A DNA stretch of 16,809 nt from Elusimicrobiota bacterium (GCA_023393825.1 JAEXBW010000061.1:1-16809); one strand, 5' to 3'; shown: positions 7,634 through 15,724, numbered from the stretch's first letter. Made by a program: numbers and translations. Notes: generated by a model not told the origin, from the letters alone.

Positions 7634-8896
7634 TTATTTACCTTGGTTTAGCACGGGCGTTTTTAAAATAAACGGTATAGTAAAAAGTCCGGGTAAACTT
7701 ACTGCCGCCACTATCCAATAAAACATCTTATAGCCTACCGCCACCTGCACCGCGCCGCTTAACATACCCGGTATCATCATACCAAGGGCCATAATGCCTG
7801 TTGCAATGGCGTAATGGGAGGTTTTGTATTCTCCCGCGCATATTCTCATAACAAAAACCGTAAAGGCCATAAAGCCCAAGCCGTAACCGAACTGCTCTAA
7901 AGCCAAAAGAACGGTGATTACGGGTAAGGTCGGGTGGGCATAGGCCATATAAAGATAAACTAAGTTGGGTATATTTAGGGCCAAGGCAAAGGGCCAAATG
8001 CACTTTTTAAACCCGTGTTTAGAAAGTAAAATACCGCCGTAAATATTGCCCAATATAACGGCTATCATACCCACAGTGCCTTTAACAATGCCGAATTGCT
8101 CTAAGCTAAGGCCCAATGCGCCTTCCTCAATCGGGCGGATAAAGAACGGCGTTGTAATTTTTTCTAAAGTAGCCTCGCCCACGCGGTAAAGCAGGATAAA
8201 GGCCAAAATTGCAAGTACGTTTTTTTGCGTAAAAAAGCTTTTAAAAGCGGCATTAAAGTTTTTAAGGGAACTTTCCTTTGCCTGCTCGCTGGGTTTATCG
8301 CCCTGCGGGCGCGGCAGCGCGAAAGAATGCCACAACCACATAAGCGCAAACAACAGGCCCGCCGCGCAAAATGCGGTTATCCAGCCCGTCTGTAAACTGC
8401 CGCTGCGCTTTTGTACGTAACCTGCCAGAACGGGCAGCATACCCGCGCCGGAAATCATTGCAAGCCTGTAAAATAAAGTTCTTATACCTACAAAAAAAGC
8501 CTGGTCTTTAGTATCAAGCGCAATCATATAAAAACCGTCTATGGCAATATCATGCGTGGCGGAAATTAAAGCCCCCGCAAAAAAGCCCGCCAGAGAGGCT
8601 ATAAAAAAGCTGCTTAAGGAAAGCGAAAAAGCTACATACAAAAATACTCCGCTTAACAAAAGCTGCATACCTAAAATCCACTTTCTTTTGGTGGCATATC
8701 CGTCTACAAAAGGACTCCAGAACATTTTTAACACCCACGGCAGATAAAGCCAAGAAGTCCAAAAAGCAAAAACATCGTTTGATATACCCAGTGAAGAATA
8801 AAGCGCAACGGAAAGACTGTTTATTATTATATAAGGCAGACCTTCGGCAAAGTATACCGACGGCACATAGTGCCAAGGCGAAAGTTGTTTTTGCAT
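7634..8896 (-). CDS. MFS transporter, PAT/AmpG-like family
   Basis: This 420-residue inner-membrane protein has about twelve predicted transmembrane helices. The N-terminal pattern, with YFAEGLPYIIINSLSVALY near residues 16-34 followed by a FWTSWLYLPWVLKMFWSPFV segment and a basic loop (DGYATKRKW), is characteristic of the peptide/acetyl-CoA/drug (PAT) branch of the major facilitator superfamily that includes the muropeptide permease AmpG. The substrate cannot be read from sequence: muropeptides or other small anionic metabolites are possibilities. The ATG directly follows the TAA of the upstream gene (TAAATG), with a GGAGAA ribosome binding site inside that gene's end, so the two are probably translationally coupled. 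57 bases separate its stop from tdh. Confidence 0.85.
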   Translation of the reverse strand: MQKQLSPWHYVPSVYFAEGLPYIIINSLSVALYSSLGISNDVFAFWTSWLYLPWVLKMFWSPFVDGYATKRKWILGMQLLLSGVFLYVAFSLSLSSFFIASLAGFFAGALISATHDIAIDGFYMIALDTKDQAFFVGIRTLFYRLAMISGAGMLPVLAGYVQKRSGSLQTGWITAFCAAGLLFALMWLWHSFALPRPQGDKPSEQAKESSLKNFNAAFKSFFTQKNVLAILAFILLYRVGEATLEKITTPFFIRPIEEGALGLSLEQFGIVKGTVGMIAVILGNIYGGILLSKHGFKKCIWPFALALNIPNLVYLYMAYAHPTLPVITVLLALEQFGYGLGFMAFTVFVMRICAGEYKTSHYAIATGIMALGMMIPGMLSGAVQVAVGYKMFYWIVAAVSLPGLFTIPFILKTPVLNQGK

Positions 8897-9709
8897 TTAG
8901 TTGTTCTCCAGTTTTGCTGTTCCGTAAATTGATTTTAAGTCTATATTATGTTTCCATTCCGTTATGTCCGCGCCGCGCGGCATAATAATTTTTATATCGC
9001 CCGCAAACGAGCGCGCGGAGATATTAAGTTTTTTCCCTTCGGGCAAAGCGTCCCAGCGGGCAAGCAGAGAACCTTCCGAAGAATAAAAAACAAGGCTTTC
9101 GCTTATGCCTTGTATTTTGCTTTTACCGCTGGTATTTAAAATATCGGTGTTTTTAACTTTTAAACCTGTCGCGTAAATATTGCCGCTGGCGGTTTTAAGT
9201 TTTAAATCTTCGCTTTCAATATTTACAAGCGACATTCTGGCGGTTAAAGTTTCGGCGGAAAGGTTGCCCTTATAATTTGATATTTCTATTACGCCTTCCG
9301 CCGTGTAAAGTTTTGCGCTATTGGCCTTCGCGTCAAAAAAGCGAATATCACCAGTGTCGGAAGACGCGTAAATATTCCTGTCCGCGCCCAAGGCCAGCCT
9401 TATGCTGCAGGTGGTGCGCGGTATTCTTAATAGTTTTTTAAGGAAGGCATTTTGCTTTTTTGGCGTTATGGTTATTTCCGTTACCTGTTTGGCGGGTTTG
9501 TTGACGGTAACCTCGCACAATTTTTTTTGCCATTGTATGGAGGAGGTTTGAGCCTGCGCGGCAGAAATTACCGTAAGATTTTCCTTGGAAGTGGTTATAA
9601 AAATGTCGCCTTGCGCGGCGTCGCCGATTTCTTTACTTACGTCGGCGGCCGATAAATGCAGACTAAGGCAGAAAAGAGAGAATAAGGCTATGAATATTTT
9701 ATTGTTCAT
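8897..9709 (-). CDS. Exported DUF4097-like (beta-helix type) protein
   Basis: The 270-residue protein starts with a clear signal peptide (hydrophobic residues 5-19, likely cut after LSA at 19-21), so it acts outside the cytoplasm. The second half is a run of short repeating strands with GDI, GVIEI, GNL and GNIYA turns, the pattern of the DUF4097/DUF4098 'putative adhesin' repeats that fold as a parallel beta-helix. Two Cys in the mature part (65 and 101) could form a disulfide. No catalytic motif is visible and the function is unknown. It is the first gene of the minus-strand operon, with an AGGAAG ribosome binding site upstream of the ATG at 9709, and its stop codon abuts the MFS gene. Confidence 0.7.
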   Translation of the reverse strand: MNNKIFIALFSLFCLSLHLSAADVSKEIGDAAQGDIFITTSKENLTVISAAQAQTSSIQWQKKLCEVTVNKPAKQVTEITITPKKQNAFLKKLLRIPRTTCSIRLALGADRNIYASSDTGDIRFFDAKANSAKLYTAEGVIEISNYKGNLSAETLTARMSLVNIESEDLKLKTASGNIYATGLKVKNTDILNTSGKSKIQGISESLVFYSSEGSLLARWDALPEGKKLNISARSFAGDIKIIMPRGADITEWKHNIDLKSIYGTAKLENN

Positions 9710-9805
9710 ATAAGCTTCCTATGGTAAATTGTGCCTTAAGACTATGCAGAAAGTATATATATTTAATATCATTTATATAAAGGAAAGACAAATAGGAGAG
9801 TGTTG
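9710..9805. promoter_or_regulatory. Divergent promoter region
   Basis: This 96-base, very AT-rich gap separates two divergently transcribed genes, so it should contain the start signals for both. For the minus-strand operon the best sigma-70-like candidate is TTGTCT (plus-strand 9786-9791) and TATTAA (9763-9768), separated by 17 bases. No equally good pair was found for the plus-strand gene; the alternating TA tract at 9754-9762 is a possible -10 region. No clear operator palindrome was seen. Confidence 0.45.
9794..9798 (+). promoter_or_regulatory. Ribosome binding site that decides the DMT permease start
   Basis: AGGAG stands seven bases before the ATG at 9806. In-frame GTG at 9800 and TTG at 9803 lie too close to it to be the main start. 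Confidence 0.7.
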
Positions 9806-10711
9806 ATGAACTTAGTTTATTTTGTGCTTTTGGCGTTTTTTTGGGGAACTGCCTATGTAGGAGTTAAATATAATGTTGACGTGGTGGACCCTTATTTCTC
9901 CGCGTTTTTAAGAACATTTATAGGTTTTGTGTTCTTCGGCGTATGGTTTTTGATAAAGAAGAAAAGCGTTTTCCTGCCCAGAAAAGAAGCTTGGAGGCCA
10001 TGGCTTGCAGGTTGGCTTATTATGGGTATGCCCTTTGTGTTCTTATACTGGGGCCAGCGTTTTATACCTGCGGGTACGGGCGGCATTTTTAACGGCACCG
10101 TTCCTTTGTGGGTATTTATTATTGCCGCGTTCACATTGAAAGGGGAAGACTCTTTTACCTGGCGCAAAGCTGCTGGCGTTCTTTTGGGCTTTGCCGGCTT
10201 AATGTGCGTATTTAGCCCCGCTGTGGTAAAGTTTAGCGCGGCTATGGATAAAACAGCGCTTTACGGCAGTATTTCGCTTTTGCTTATGGCTTTATGTTAC
10301 GCTGCGGGCAATGTGCTTACAAAATACATATTAAGCAAAGAAATTTCTTTGGAACAAAATATCTTCCACCAGTATTTCTTCAGCACCGTATTTTTGGGTT
10401 TTGTATGCCTGCTTGCCGGCGCAAAATTGCCGGGGGCGGAAATCTTTCAGCCTAAAGTTTTTATCTCCATAATTTACGTAGGTATATTTTCTTCCGCAGT
10501 AGCTTTGTTGCTGCTCTTTAAGCTGCTTAAGTCTTGGGGCGCTTTAAAGGCCAGCGCGGTAACGTACTTTGTGCCTTTTGTTGCGGTAGGCTCCGATATG
10601 CTGCTTAACGGCCGCGTGCCAGATAAATTTGAAATTATCGGCCTGCTTATAATTGTGGTAAGTTTATTGCTTATCCAGTTTGAAAAGCCTAAATCAGCCA
10701 TGCTTAAATAA
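9806..10711 (+). CDS. EamA/DMT-superfamily permease
   Basis: This 301-residue inner-membrane protein has about ten predicted transmembrane helices arranged as two EamA repeats (roughly residues 5-137 and 152-297). The N-terminal FFWGTAYVGVKY segment and the central WGQRFIPAGTGGIFNGTVPL are typical of drug/metabolite transporters of this type, which usually export amino acids or other small metabolites. The actual substrate is unknown. Its location opposite the threonine-degradation operon is suggestive at most. It appears to be transcribed alone and ends at the shared terminator hairpin. Confidence 0.87.
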   Translation: MNLVYFVLLAFFWGTAYVGVKYNVDVVDPYFSAFLRTFIGFVFFGVWFLIKKKSVFLPRKEAWRPWLAGWLIMGMPFVFLYWGQRFIPAGTGGIFNGTVPLWVFIIAAFTLKGEDSFTWRKAAGVLLGFAGLMCVFSPAVVKFSAAMDKTALYGSISLLLMALCYAAGNVLTKYILSKEISLEQNIFHQYFFSTVFLGFVCLLAGAKLPGAEIFQPKVFISIIYVGIFSSAVALLLLFKLLKSWGALKASAVTYFVPFVAVGSDMLLNGRVPDKFEIIGLLIIVVSLLLIQFEKPKSAMLK

Positions 10712-10730
10712 AATTTAAACGAGCAAATAA

Positions 10731-10762
10731 AAAAGCCGCATACAGTTTTGTATGCGGCTTTT
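10731..10762. terminator. Bidirectional terminator between the DMT permease and lpxI
   Basis: AAAAGCCGCATAC (10731-10743) and GTATGCGGCTTTT (10750-10762) are perfect inverted repeats around a six-base loop. The A run on the left and the T run on the right make it a Rho-independent terminator in both directions, ending the plus-strand DMT gene and the minus-strand envelope operon. An outer AGCAAAT/ATTTGCT pair (10722-10728 and 10774-10780) flanks it; the right copy reaches the lpxI stop codon. Confidence 0.93.
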
Positions 10763-10778
10763 GCTTATTTTAAATTTG

Positions 10779-11606
10779 CTAAACGGCTGTTATTGCTATG
10801 CCGTTGTCATCGGCAAGTTCTATAACCTGCTCCATATCAAGCACAAGCGTTTTATCCGCTTCTATGGCAAGCGTTGCGGCCTTTGCTTCTATCATCGCCT
10901 TTATGGTGCCTTTTCCTATAACGGGCAAATCGTACCTTTGGTCCTGTTTTGTGCGCGCCACTTTTATTACGGTAAGCGGAGCGGCTTTAACTGCGGCGGA
11001 GGATGCGTAAATCTCTCCAGCGCGCTTTATGCAAAGGTCCGTGCCTTCCATACCTTCCAAAGCAACTACGGCTCTGTTTGCAACAACGCAGGTAAGGCCC
11101 ACATCTAAATCAGCCAAAGTTTTTGCAACTTTAATGCCCAGTTTTATATTTTCTTCTTCTTCTTGCGATGGTTTTCTTTTGGTAAGTACGCCGCGGTGGG
11201 GAATAAAATCTTCCAAAAATAAAGAAGAGGGGGCAAACTCAATCCCCTCTTTCTTAAATTCACCTACGGTAGAGCCTAAAATGCTTTCGGCTCTCATATC
11301 TTTAACGGAGGCAAGCACTTTTGCCGCCCGTAAATCGGGCATAACGCTAAAGATATTTATATGCTTTACACGGCCCGCCATAACTACTTTTTTAACTTCA
11401 TTTTGCTTAAAAAACTTTATTGCCGCGCCAAGCTGACCAAGTTTTAACACAGTACTCTTTGCGGCATAGGCAGCAAAATCTTCCAAAACGGCATTATCTT
11501 TGGCGCAGATTACAAAAACATCAAAACCCTTTTCCTTTGCTTTTTTGGCTATAAGTAAAGGGAATTTTCCTTCGCCCGCTATAATGCCTATTTTTTGGTT
11601 ATTCAT
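10779..11606 (-). CDS. lpxI: UDP-2,3-diacylglucosamine pyrophosphatase, LpxI type
   Basis: The 275-residue product hydrolyses UDP-2,3-diacylglucosamine to 2,3-diacylglucosamine 1-phosphate (lipid X) and UMP, the fourth step of lipid A synthesis. It is the DUF1009/LpxI type found where LpxH is absent. Family marks are the N-terminal IGIIAGEGKFP (residues 6-16), EGMEGTD at 184-190 and QDQRYDLPVIG at 221-231, whose Asp226 corresponds to the Asp225 shown to be essential in Caulobacter LpxI. Its ATG lies inside the end of lpxA (8-base overlap), as expected for a coupled pair. It is the last gene before the terminator; lpxB, which often follows, is not here. Confidence 0.94.
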   Translation of the reverse strand: MNNQKIGIIAGEGKFPLLIAKKAKEKGFDVFVICAKDNAVLEDFAAYAAKSTVLKLGQLGAAIKFFKQNEVKKVVMAGRVKHINIFSVMPDLRAAKVLASVKDMRAESILGSTVGEFKKEGIEFAPSSLFLEDFIPHRGVLTKRKPSQEEEENIKLGIKVAKTLADLDVGLTCVVANRAVVALEGMEGTDLCIKRAGEIYASSAAVKAAPLTVIKVARTKQDQRYDLPVIGKGTIKAMIEAKAATLAIEADKTLVLDMEQVIELADDNGIAITAV

Positions 11607-12408
11607 CTTCGTTATGGTTTGCGCCTCTCATGCGCGCAGCCGTAATGCCGCGTTTTGTAGCTTCGCAAAATTCCACAAGGTCAAGAACTTCCTTGCACGG
11701 ATTTGCGGCTTTAATAATTTCTATTGATTCGCGCATGGTGTTTGTGGATAAAAATAACTGTTTGTAAGCGTCTTTAATGGCTTTAATGGTTTCCCTTGTA
11801 AAGCCGGCGCGGCGCAAACCTACGGTGTTTAAACCGACAAGCTTTGCCCTGCCGCCGACAGCTCTGCAAAAGGGCGGAATATCAAGCGGGATACCGCTTA
11901 AACCCGATACCATTGCATATTTGCCTATGCGCACAAACTGATGCGCCGCAACCATGGCGGAAAGTATTGCCCCGTCGTCTACAATAACGTGGCCCGCAAT
12001 GGCGGCATTGTTTACCATAATTACATTGTTCCCAAGCTGGCAGTCGTGTGCCACGTGGGAGTTAGCCATAAACAGGCAGCTGTTGCCTATTTTGGTGGGT
12101 TTGTCTATAAAAGAAGAGCGGTGGATGGTTACGCATTCGCGCACCTTGTTATTGTTGCCCATTACCACCATGCTTTCAACGCCGTTATAGGATAAATCTT
12201 GCGGCTTAACGCCTATAAATGCGCTGGCTATAATTTCGTTGCCGCTGCCCATTGTTGTGTTTTCTATAACGCAGTAAGGCCCTATATTATTGTTATCGCC
12301 TATAGTTGTATTTTTACCTATTATGGTATATGGTCCTACCGAAACATTTTCTCCTATCTTTGCGCTTTCGTCTATTATTGCCGTGGGGTGTATTTTAGCG
12401 GGTAGCAT
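11599..12408 (-). CDS. lpxA: UDP-N-acetylglucosamine acyltransferase
   Basis: The 269-residue cytoplasmic enzyme transfers a 3-hydroxyacyl chain from acyl carrier protein to the 3-position of UDP-GlcNAc, the first step of lipid A synthesis. The N-terminal two thirds consist of left-handed beta-helix hexapeptide repeats, and the family segment GVKPQDLSY is at residues 66-74. The active site NSHVAHDCQLG contains His118 and His121, the latter matching catalytic His125 of E. coli LpxA. The ATG at 12408 follows the fabZ stop by two bases, and AGGAGA within the fabZ end can serve as ribosome binding site. The C-terminal helical domain is present, so the protein is full length. Confidence 0.97.
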   Translation of the reverse strand: MLPAKIHPTAIIDESAKIGENVSVGPYTIIGKNTTIGDNNNIGPYCVIENTTMGSGNEIIASAFIGVKPQDLSYNGVESMVVMGNNNKVRECVTIHRSSFIDKPTKIGNSCLFMANSHVAHDCQLGNNVIMVNNAAIAGHVIVDDGAILSAMVAAHQFVRIGKYAMVSGLSGIPLDIPPFCRAVGGRAKLVGLNTVGLRRAGFTRETIKAIKDAYKQLFLSTNTMRESIEIIKAANPCKEVLDLVEFCEATKRGITAARMRGANHNEDE

Positions 12409-12410
12409 AA

Positions 12411-12881
12411 TTACTGTTGTTCTCCTAAAATAAAGTTAAGTTGGGCCTCTGTGCAAAGCCCGCTTTCCGTATACGCTTCCGCGTATATCTTGGTCAGTTT
12501 TCCTACTCTCAGTACTTCTATGGGAATTTTAAGCGTATCCCCAGGTTGTACTTGTTTCCTGAATTTAGCAAAGTCTACGCTAATCAGAAACCCTACCTTA
12601 CCCTTGAACATAGGCCCCTGCATTATGGCAGCAGCTGCTGCTTGCGCCATAATTTCCAAAATAAGCACACCCGGCACAACGGGATGCGTCGGAAAGTGGC
12701 CCTTAAAAAAATCTTCCTTACCGGTAAACTTTCTTATGCCCAAAAGGTACTTGTCGTCTTCTATGACGCGCGTTTCATCAATCAGAAGGAAAGGCTCTCT
12801 ATGCGGTATGTATTTTTGTATCTCTTCCTTCCCGAGAGTTTTACAGACCGCCGCCTTTAACAAAAACGATAATTTGCCCAT
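12411..12881 (-). CDS. fabZ: 3-hydroxyacyl-[acyl-carrier-protein] dehydratase
   Basis: The 156-residue hot-dog-fold enzyme removes water from 3-hydroxyacyl-ACP in fatty acid elongation, competing with LpxA and LpxD for the same substrate, which explains its place between lpxC and lpxA. YIPHREPFLLIDE (residues 24-36) and GHFPTHPVVPGVLILEIMAQ (61-80) are the family motifs, with catalytic His62 and Glu76. A TTG at 12884 is in frame directly before the ATG; I chose the ATG at 12881 because AAAGGGG lies seven bases upstream of it. fabZ and lpxC are separate genes here, unlike the LpxC-FabZ fusion of Bacteroidetes. Confidence 0.95.
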   Translation of the reverse strand: MGKLSFLLKAAVCKTLGKEEIQKYIPHREPFLLIDETRVIEDDKYLLGIRKFTGKEDFFKGHFPTHPVVPGVLILEIMAQAAAAAIMQGPMFKGKVGFLISVDFAKFRKQVQPGDTLKIPIEVLRVGKLTKIYAEAYTESGLCTEAQLNFILGEQQ

Positions 12882-12885
12882 CAAC

Positions 12886-13704
12886 TTACCCCTTTAACAG
12901 AATTTTAGCAAACTCAACGTTGCTTTTATGTCCTCCGCCTGTACATGTTATATGCATAGGCCCTAAAGCCATGCCTGTCAGTTTAAGGTCGCCTATCATA
13001 TCAAGTATTTTATGGCGGACCATCTCATTATCAAATCTTAACGGGACGGAAAACCCATCCTTCTTTATTACCACGCAATTATCTATATTGCCGCCTTTTG
13101 CAAGGCCGTGCGCGCGTAAAAATGCAATTTCTTCTTCAAAACCGAAGGTGCGGGCGGGTGCGACTTCTTTAAGATAACTGTCTTTACCCATTACAAAAGT
13201 ATATTCCTGTCTGCTTACCAAAGGGTGGTCGCGCAGGAAAACGAAAGTAAAGGTAAGCGCGTCCGCAGGCACAGCCGTATAGGAGATATTGCCTTCCTTA
13301 TATTCTATCTTTTTAGTAAGTTCCAGAACAGGGTAAACTTGCGGTAATTGCTCTAAACCCGCCTCCAGCATAGCTTTTGCGTATACTATGGAAGAACCGT
13401 CCATTATCGGCGGCTCGGGGCCGTCCATCTCAACAATCATATCGGTTATGGCAAGGCCGTGCGCCGCGCTTAAAACGTGTTCTACCGTATGCACTTCCGC
13501 AATGCCTGTTTTTAAATTTGTGCCGCGCAGGGTGGAAGATACATTGCCGACTTCCGCCTTAATGGGCTGCGCGCCCGCAATATCCGTCCTTACAAAAGAA
13601 ATATAACCCTGCTGCGAAGGTTTAAAAGTCATAGAACATTTTTCGCCCGTATGTATGCCTACGCCGTGTAGTGTTGTCGCTTCCTTTAATGTTTGTCTGT
13701 TCAT
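12886..13704 (-). CDS. lpxC: UDP-3-O-acyl-N-acetylglucosamine deacetylase
   Basis: This 272-residue zinc amidase catalyses the committed step of lipid A synthesis by removing the acetyl group from UDP-3-O-acyl-GlcNAc. Zinc ligands are His76 (VHTVEH), His231 and Asp235 (RHKILDMIGD); Glu75 is the catalytic base, and His259 (GGHKSN) is the second general acid/base residue. The TLHGVGIHTG opening is characteristic. Length is slightly shorter than the E. coli protein (305), consistent with a compact C-terminus. The ATG at 13704 has an AAAGG ribosome binding site and follows lpxD after 12 bases. Confidence 0.97.
   Translation of the reverse strand: MNRQTLKEATTLHGVGIHTGEKCSMTFKPSQQGYISFVRTDIAGAQPIKAEVGNVSSTLRGTNLKTGIAEVHTVEHVLSAAHGLAITDMIVEMDGPEPPIMDGSSIVYAKAMLEAGLEQLPQVYPVLELTKKIEYKEGNISYTAVPADALTFTFVFLRDHPLVSRQEYTFVMGKDSYLKEVAPARTFGFEEEIAFLRAHGLAKGGNIDNCVVIKKDGFSVPLRFDNEMVRHKILDMIGDLKLTGMALGPMHITCTGGGHKSNVEFAKILLKG
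12889..12895 (-). promoter_or_regulatory. Ribosome binding site that decides the fabZ start
   Basis: Minus-strand AAAGGGG, overlapping the last codons of lpxC, is seven bases from the ATG at 12881 and only four from the in-frame TTG at 12884, favouring the ATG. Confidence 0.65.
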
Positions 13705-13716
13705 TGTCGTAAACCT

Positions 13717-14745
13717 TTAGAAAAATTTAAGTTTCTTTTTAAACGCTAAAAATTCTTTGTAAACTTCGGGCAATTTGCCCATAATGGCGGTTATGCGCAT
13801 AAATTCGCCGTAAGGTCTTGCGGGCGAACCCATCACTTTTGCGCCCGGTTCAATGCTGCTCATAATGCCGGCTTGAGGCCCAAGCATTGCGCCGTCGCCT
13901 ATTTTTATGTGGCCCGATACGCCAACCTGTCCCGCAATTACAACGCCGTTGCCGACTTCCGTAGAACCTGCAATACCTACTTGGGAAACTATCACGCTGG
14001 ACACGCCTATTTTTACATTATGGCCTATTTGGACTAAATTATCAATCTTTGTATTTACGCCGATGATTGTGTGGTTTATTTTCGCGCGGTCTATGGTTGT
14101 GTTTGCGCCTATTTCAACATCATCGTTTATTATAACATTGCCTATCTGCGGTATTTTTTCGTGCTTGCCGTTGTGCAAAATATAACCAAACCCGTCGGAG
14201 CCTATTACCGCGCCGGGTTGCAAGATAACTCTGTTTTTAATTTCACATTCTTCGCGCACGGTTACATTGGGGTAGATTACGCAGTCTTTACCTACTTTAA
14301 CATTGCGGCCTATGTAAACATTGGGGTAAATTATTGTGTTGTCGCCTATCACCGCGCCGTCTTCTATAGTGGCATTTGCGCCTATAAAAACATTATTGCC
14401 CGTTTTTGCCGTCGGGGCTACATAAGCTTTGGGGTGTATGCCTGCGGTAATATGTTTGTTTGTGGTATCTACCGCGCGCATTAAAAGGTTAAAAGACCAT
14501 TCGGGATTTTGACTGTAAAGCACATTGCCTTTAAAGGGCAATTCTTTTTCTTTTGCCGCCGCTGGGACTATAAGCGCGGCTATATTTAAGTTCTCTGGCA
14601 AATTTATTTTGTCTAAGGAGGAAATATAAGATACAGCGCCTTCCTGCGGGGCGTCTAAGCCACAAATGCCAGTAGCTTTTGCATTGGCATCTCCGCTAAG
14701 TTCGCATTCGGTAAATTTTGCAATTTCCGCAAGTGTCAGGTTCAT
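13717..14745 (-). CDS. lpxD: UDP-3-O-acylglucosamine N-acyltransferase
   Basis: The 342-residue enzyme adds the second 3-hydroxyacyl chain (N-linked) to the UDP-glucosamine intermediate made by LpxC. It has the N-terminal uridine-binding domain (about residues 1-100), a long left-handed beta-helix of hexapeptide repeats (about 105-300) and a C-terminal helix. GSDGFGYI at 182-189 and IGHNVKIG at 240-247 are family motifs, with His242 matching catalytic His239 of E. coli LpxD. Its ATG overlaps the stop of the OmpH-like gene by four bases (ATGA), with GGAGA upstream as ribosome binding site. Confidence 0.97.
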   Translation of the reverse strand: MNLTLAEIAKFTECELSGDANAKATGICGLDAPQEGAVSYISSLDKINLPENLNIAALIVPAAAKEKELPFKGNVLYSQNPEWSFNLLMRAVDTTNKHITAGIHPKAYVAPTAKTGNNVFIGANATIEDGAVIGDNTIIYPNVYIGRNVKVGKDCVIYPNVTVREECEIKNRVILQPGAVIGSDGFGYILHNGKHEKIPQIGNVIINDDVEIGANTTIDRAKINHTIIGVNTKIDNLVQIGHNVKIGVSSVIVSQVGIAGSTEVGNGVVIAGQVGVSGHIKIGDGAMLGPQAGIMSSIEPGAKVMGSPARPYGEFMRITAIMGKLPEVYKEFLAFKKKLKFF

Positions 14746-15650
14746 AGTATGTCTCCGTATTGTTCTTTATATTTTTTGTGATAGGACTTCATCCATTTTA
14801 CAAATTCGGGCGTAATATTTAACGGCTTGCCGTAAATAATTTCCTGTTTATCAACCACAATGCCTATATTGCGCAAAGCGGCGTATTCTTTTATGCCTGT
14901 ATAAATTTCTTTAAGAACGGCTTGTATAATTACGTCTTGGCGGGAGAGGATTTCTTCTTTAGAAAGTTCTTTAAAATTTAGCAGAAAGGTTTCTTTTTCC
15001 AGTATTTCTTTTTTTGTGTCTTTAAGATTGGCTTTAATTTCTTCTGTTTTTACGGGGGTATTGGCAGGACTGTCTATACGGGTGTCGCAGGAGTAAAAGA
15101 GGATAGTGTTAAGTACTGTTTTTAACTCATCTCCTCTGGGTCTGGGGTAAATATTATCCGCGTCGGTTTCTATATATTCCAAGTTTTCGTAGAAGGGTTT
15201 GTAGTATCCAAGCTGGCGGTATAGGCTTTCCTCTTTAAGTTTAAGTTCGCGCACTTTATCTTTAAGCTGGGCAAATTCTATTTGTTTTGTTTCAAGGTCC
15301 AGCTTTATATTTTTTCTGGCCTGTATCGTCCACGGGTTTTTGTTAAAGGCTTCTTCTATGTCTATGTAAACGGCAATAGTGCCTTGCGGCAGTTCTTCAA
15401 TATCTTCTTTGCCGTCGGTCAAAAGTTGGAAGCCTTTGTTATCATTTTGCGGCATAACGGGCGTTGCAAGTTTCGCCTGCGGGTTTTGGTCGGGTATGGG
15501 GACAACTGCTGTAGTGTCATACTTTTCTTTTGGCGCGCTTTCCGTCTGGTCAAGCTTGGCGGCAATGGCGGGCGGCAGAACCTCCTGCCCTAAACAAAAA
15601 GCAGGAAGTAAAAGCATAAAAGCCGCAGAAATTAAAAAGTATTTTCCCAT
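14742..15650 (-). CDS. Enlarged OmpH/Skp-family periplasmic protein
   Basis: The 302-residue product has a signal peptide (residues 1 to about 21), a low-complexity Pro/Gln-rich stretch to about 88, then TIAVYIDIEEAFNKNPW, which matches the start of mature Skp/OmpH proteins. Charged coiled-coil regions (about 110-147 and 202-245) are separated by a Tyr-rich insert with Cys188, and the C-terminal block GIVVDKQEIIYGKPLNIT matches the end of the OmpH domain. Skp is a trimeric periplasmic chaperone for outer-membrane proteins and normally has about 160 residues, so this one is nearly twice as long. The place between bamA and lpxD is the standard skp position. I chose the ATG at 15650 over the in-frame GTG at 15668 because the signal peptide begins there. 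Confidence 0.8.
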   Translation of the reverse strand: MGKYFLISAAFMLLLPAFCLGQEVLPPAIAAKLDQTESAPKEKYDTTAVVPIPDQNPQAKLATPVMPQNDNKGFQLLTDGKEDIEELPQGTIAVYIDIEEAFNKNPWTIQARKNIKLDLETKQIEFAQLKDKVRELKLKEESLYRQLGYYKPFYENLEYIETDADNIYPRPRGDELKTVLNTILFYSCDTRIDSPANTPVKTEEIKANLKDTKKEILEKETFLLNFKELSKEEILSRQDVIIQAVLKEIYTGIKEYAALRNIGIVVDKQEIIYGKPLNITPEFVKWMKSYHKKYKEQYGDIL

Positions 15651-15724
15651 ATAAATCCAGTAAAGCACTTTTTAGCCCGATAAGCAAAAAAGCGTTAAAA
15701 ATATTTTTATAAACTTCGCTTAAG

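Noticed and set aside
12441..12897. Two overlapping plus-strand frames of about 140 codons opposite fabZ
   Set aside because: fabZ on the minus strand has complete catalytic motifs and fits the operon; the opposite frames are composition artefacts.
15651..15724. AT-rich gap between bamA and the OmpH-like gene, with the palindrome AAAAATATTTTT (15697-15708) and AAGCG/CGCTT repeats
   Set aside because: The palindrome is pure A/T and the GC-containing arms are only five bases with a long loop, so neither a terminator nor an operator can be supported.
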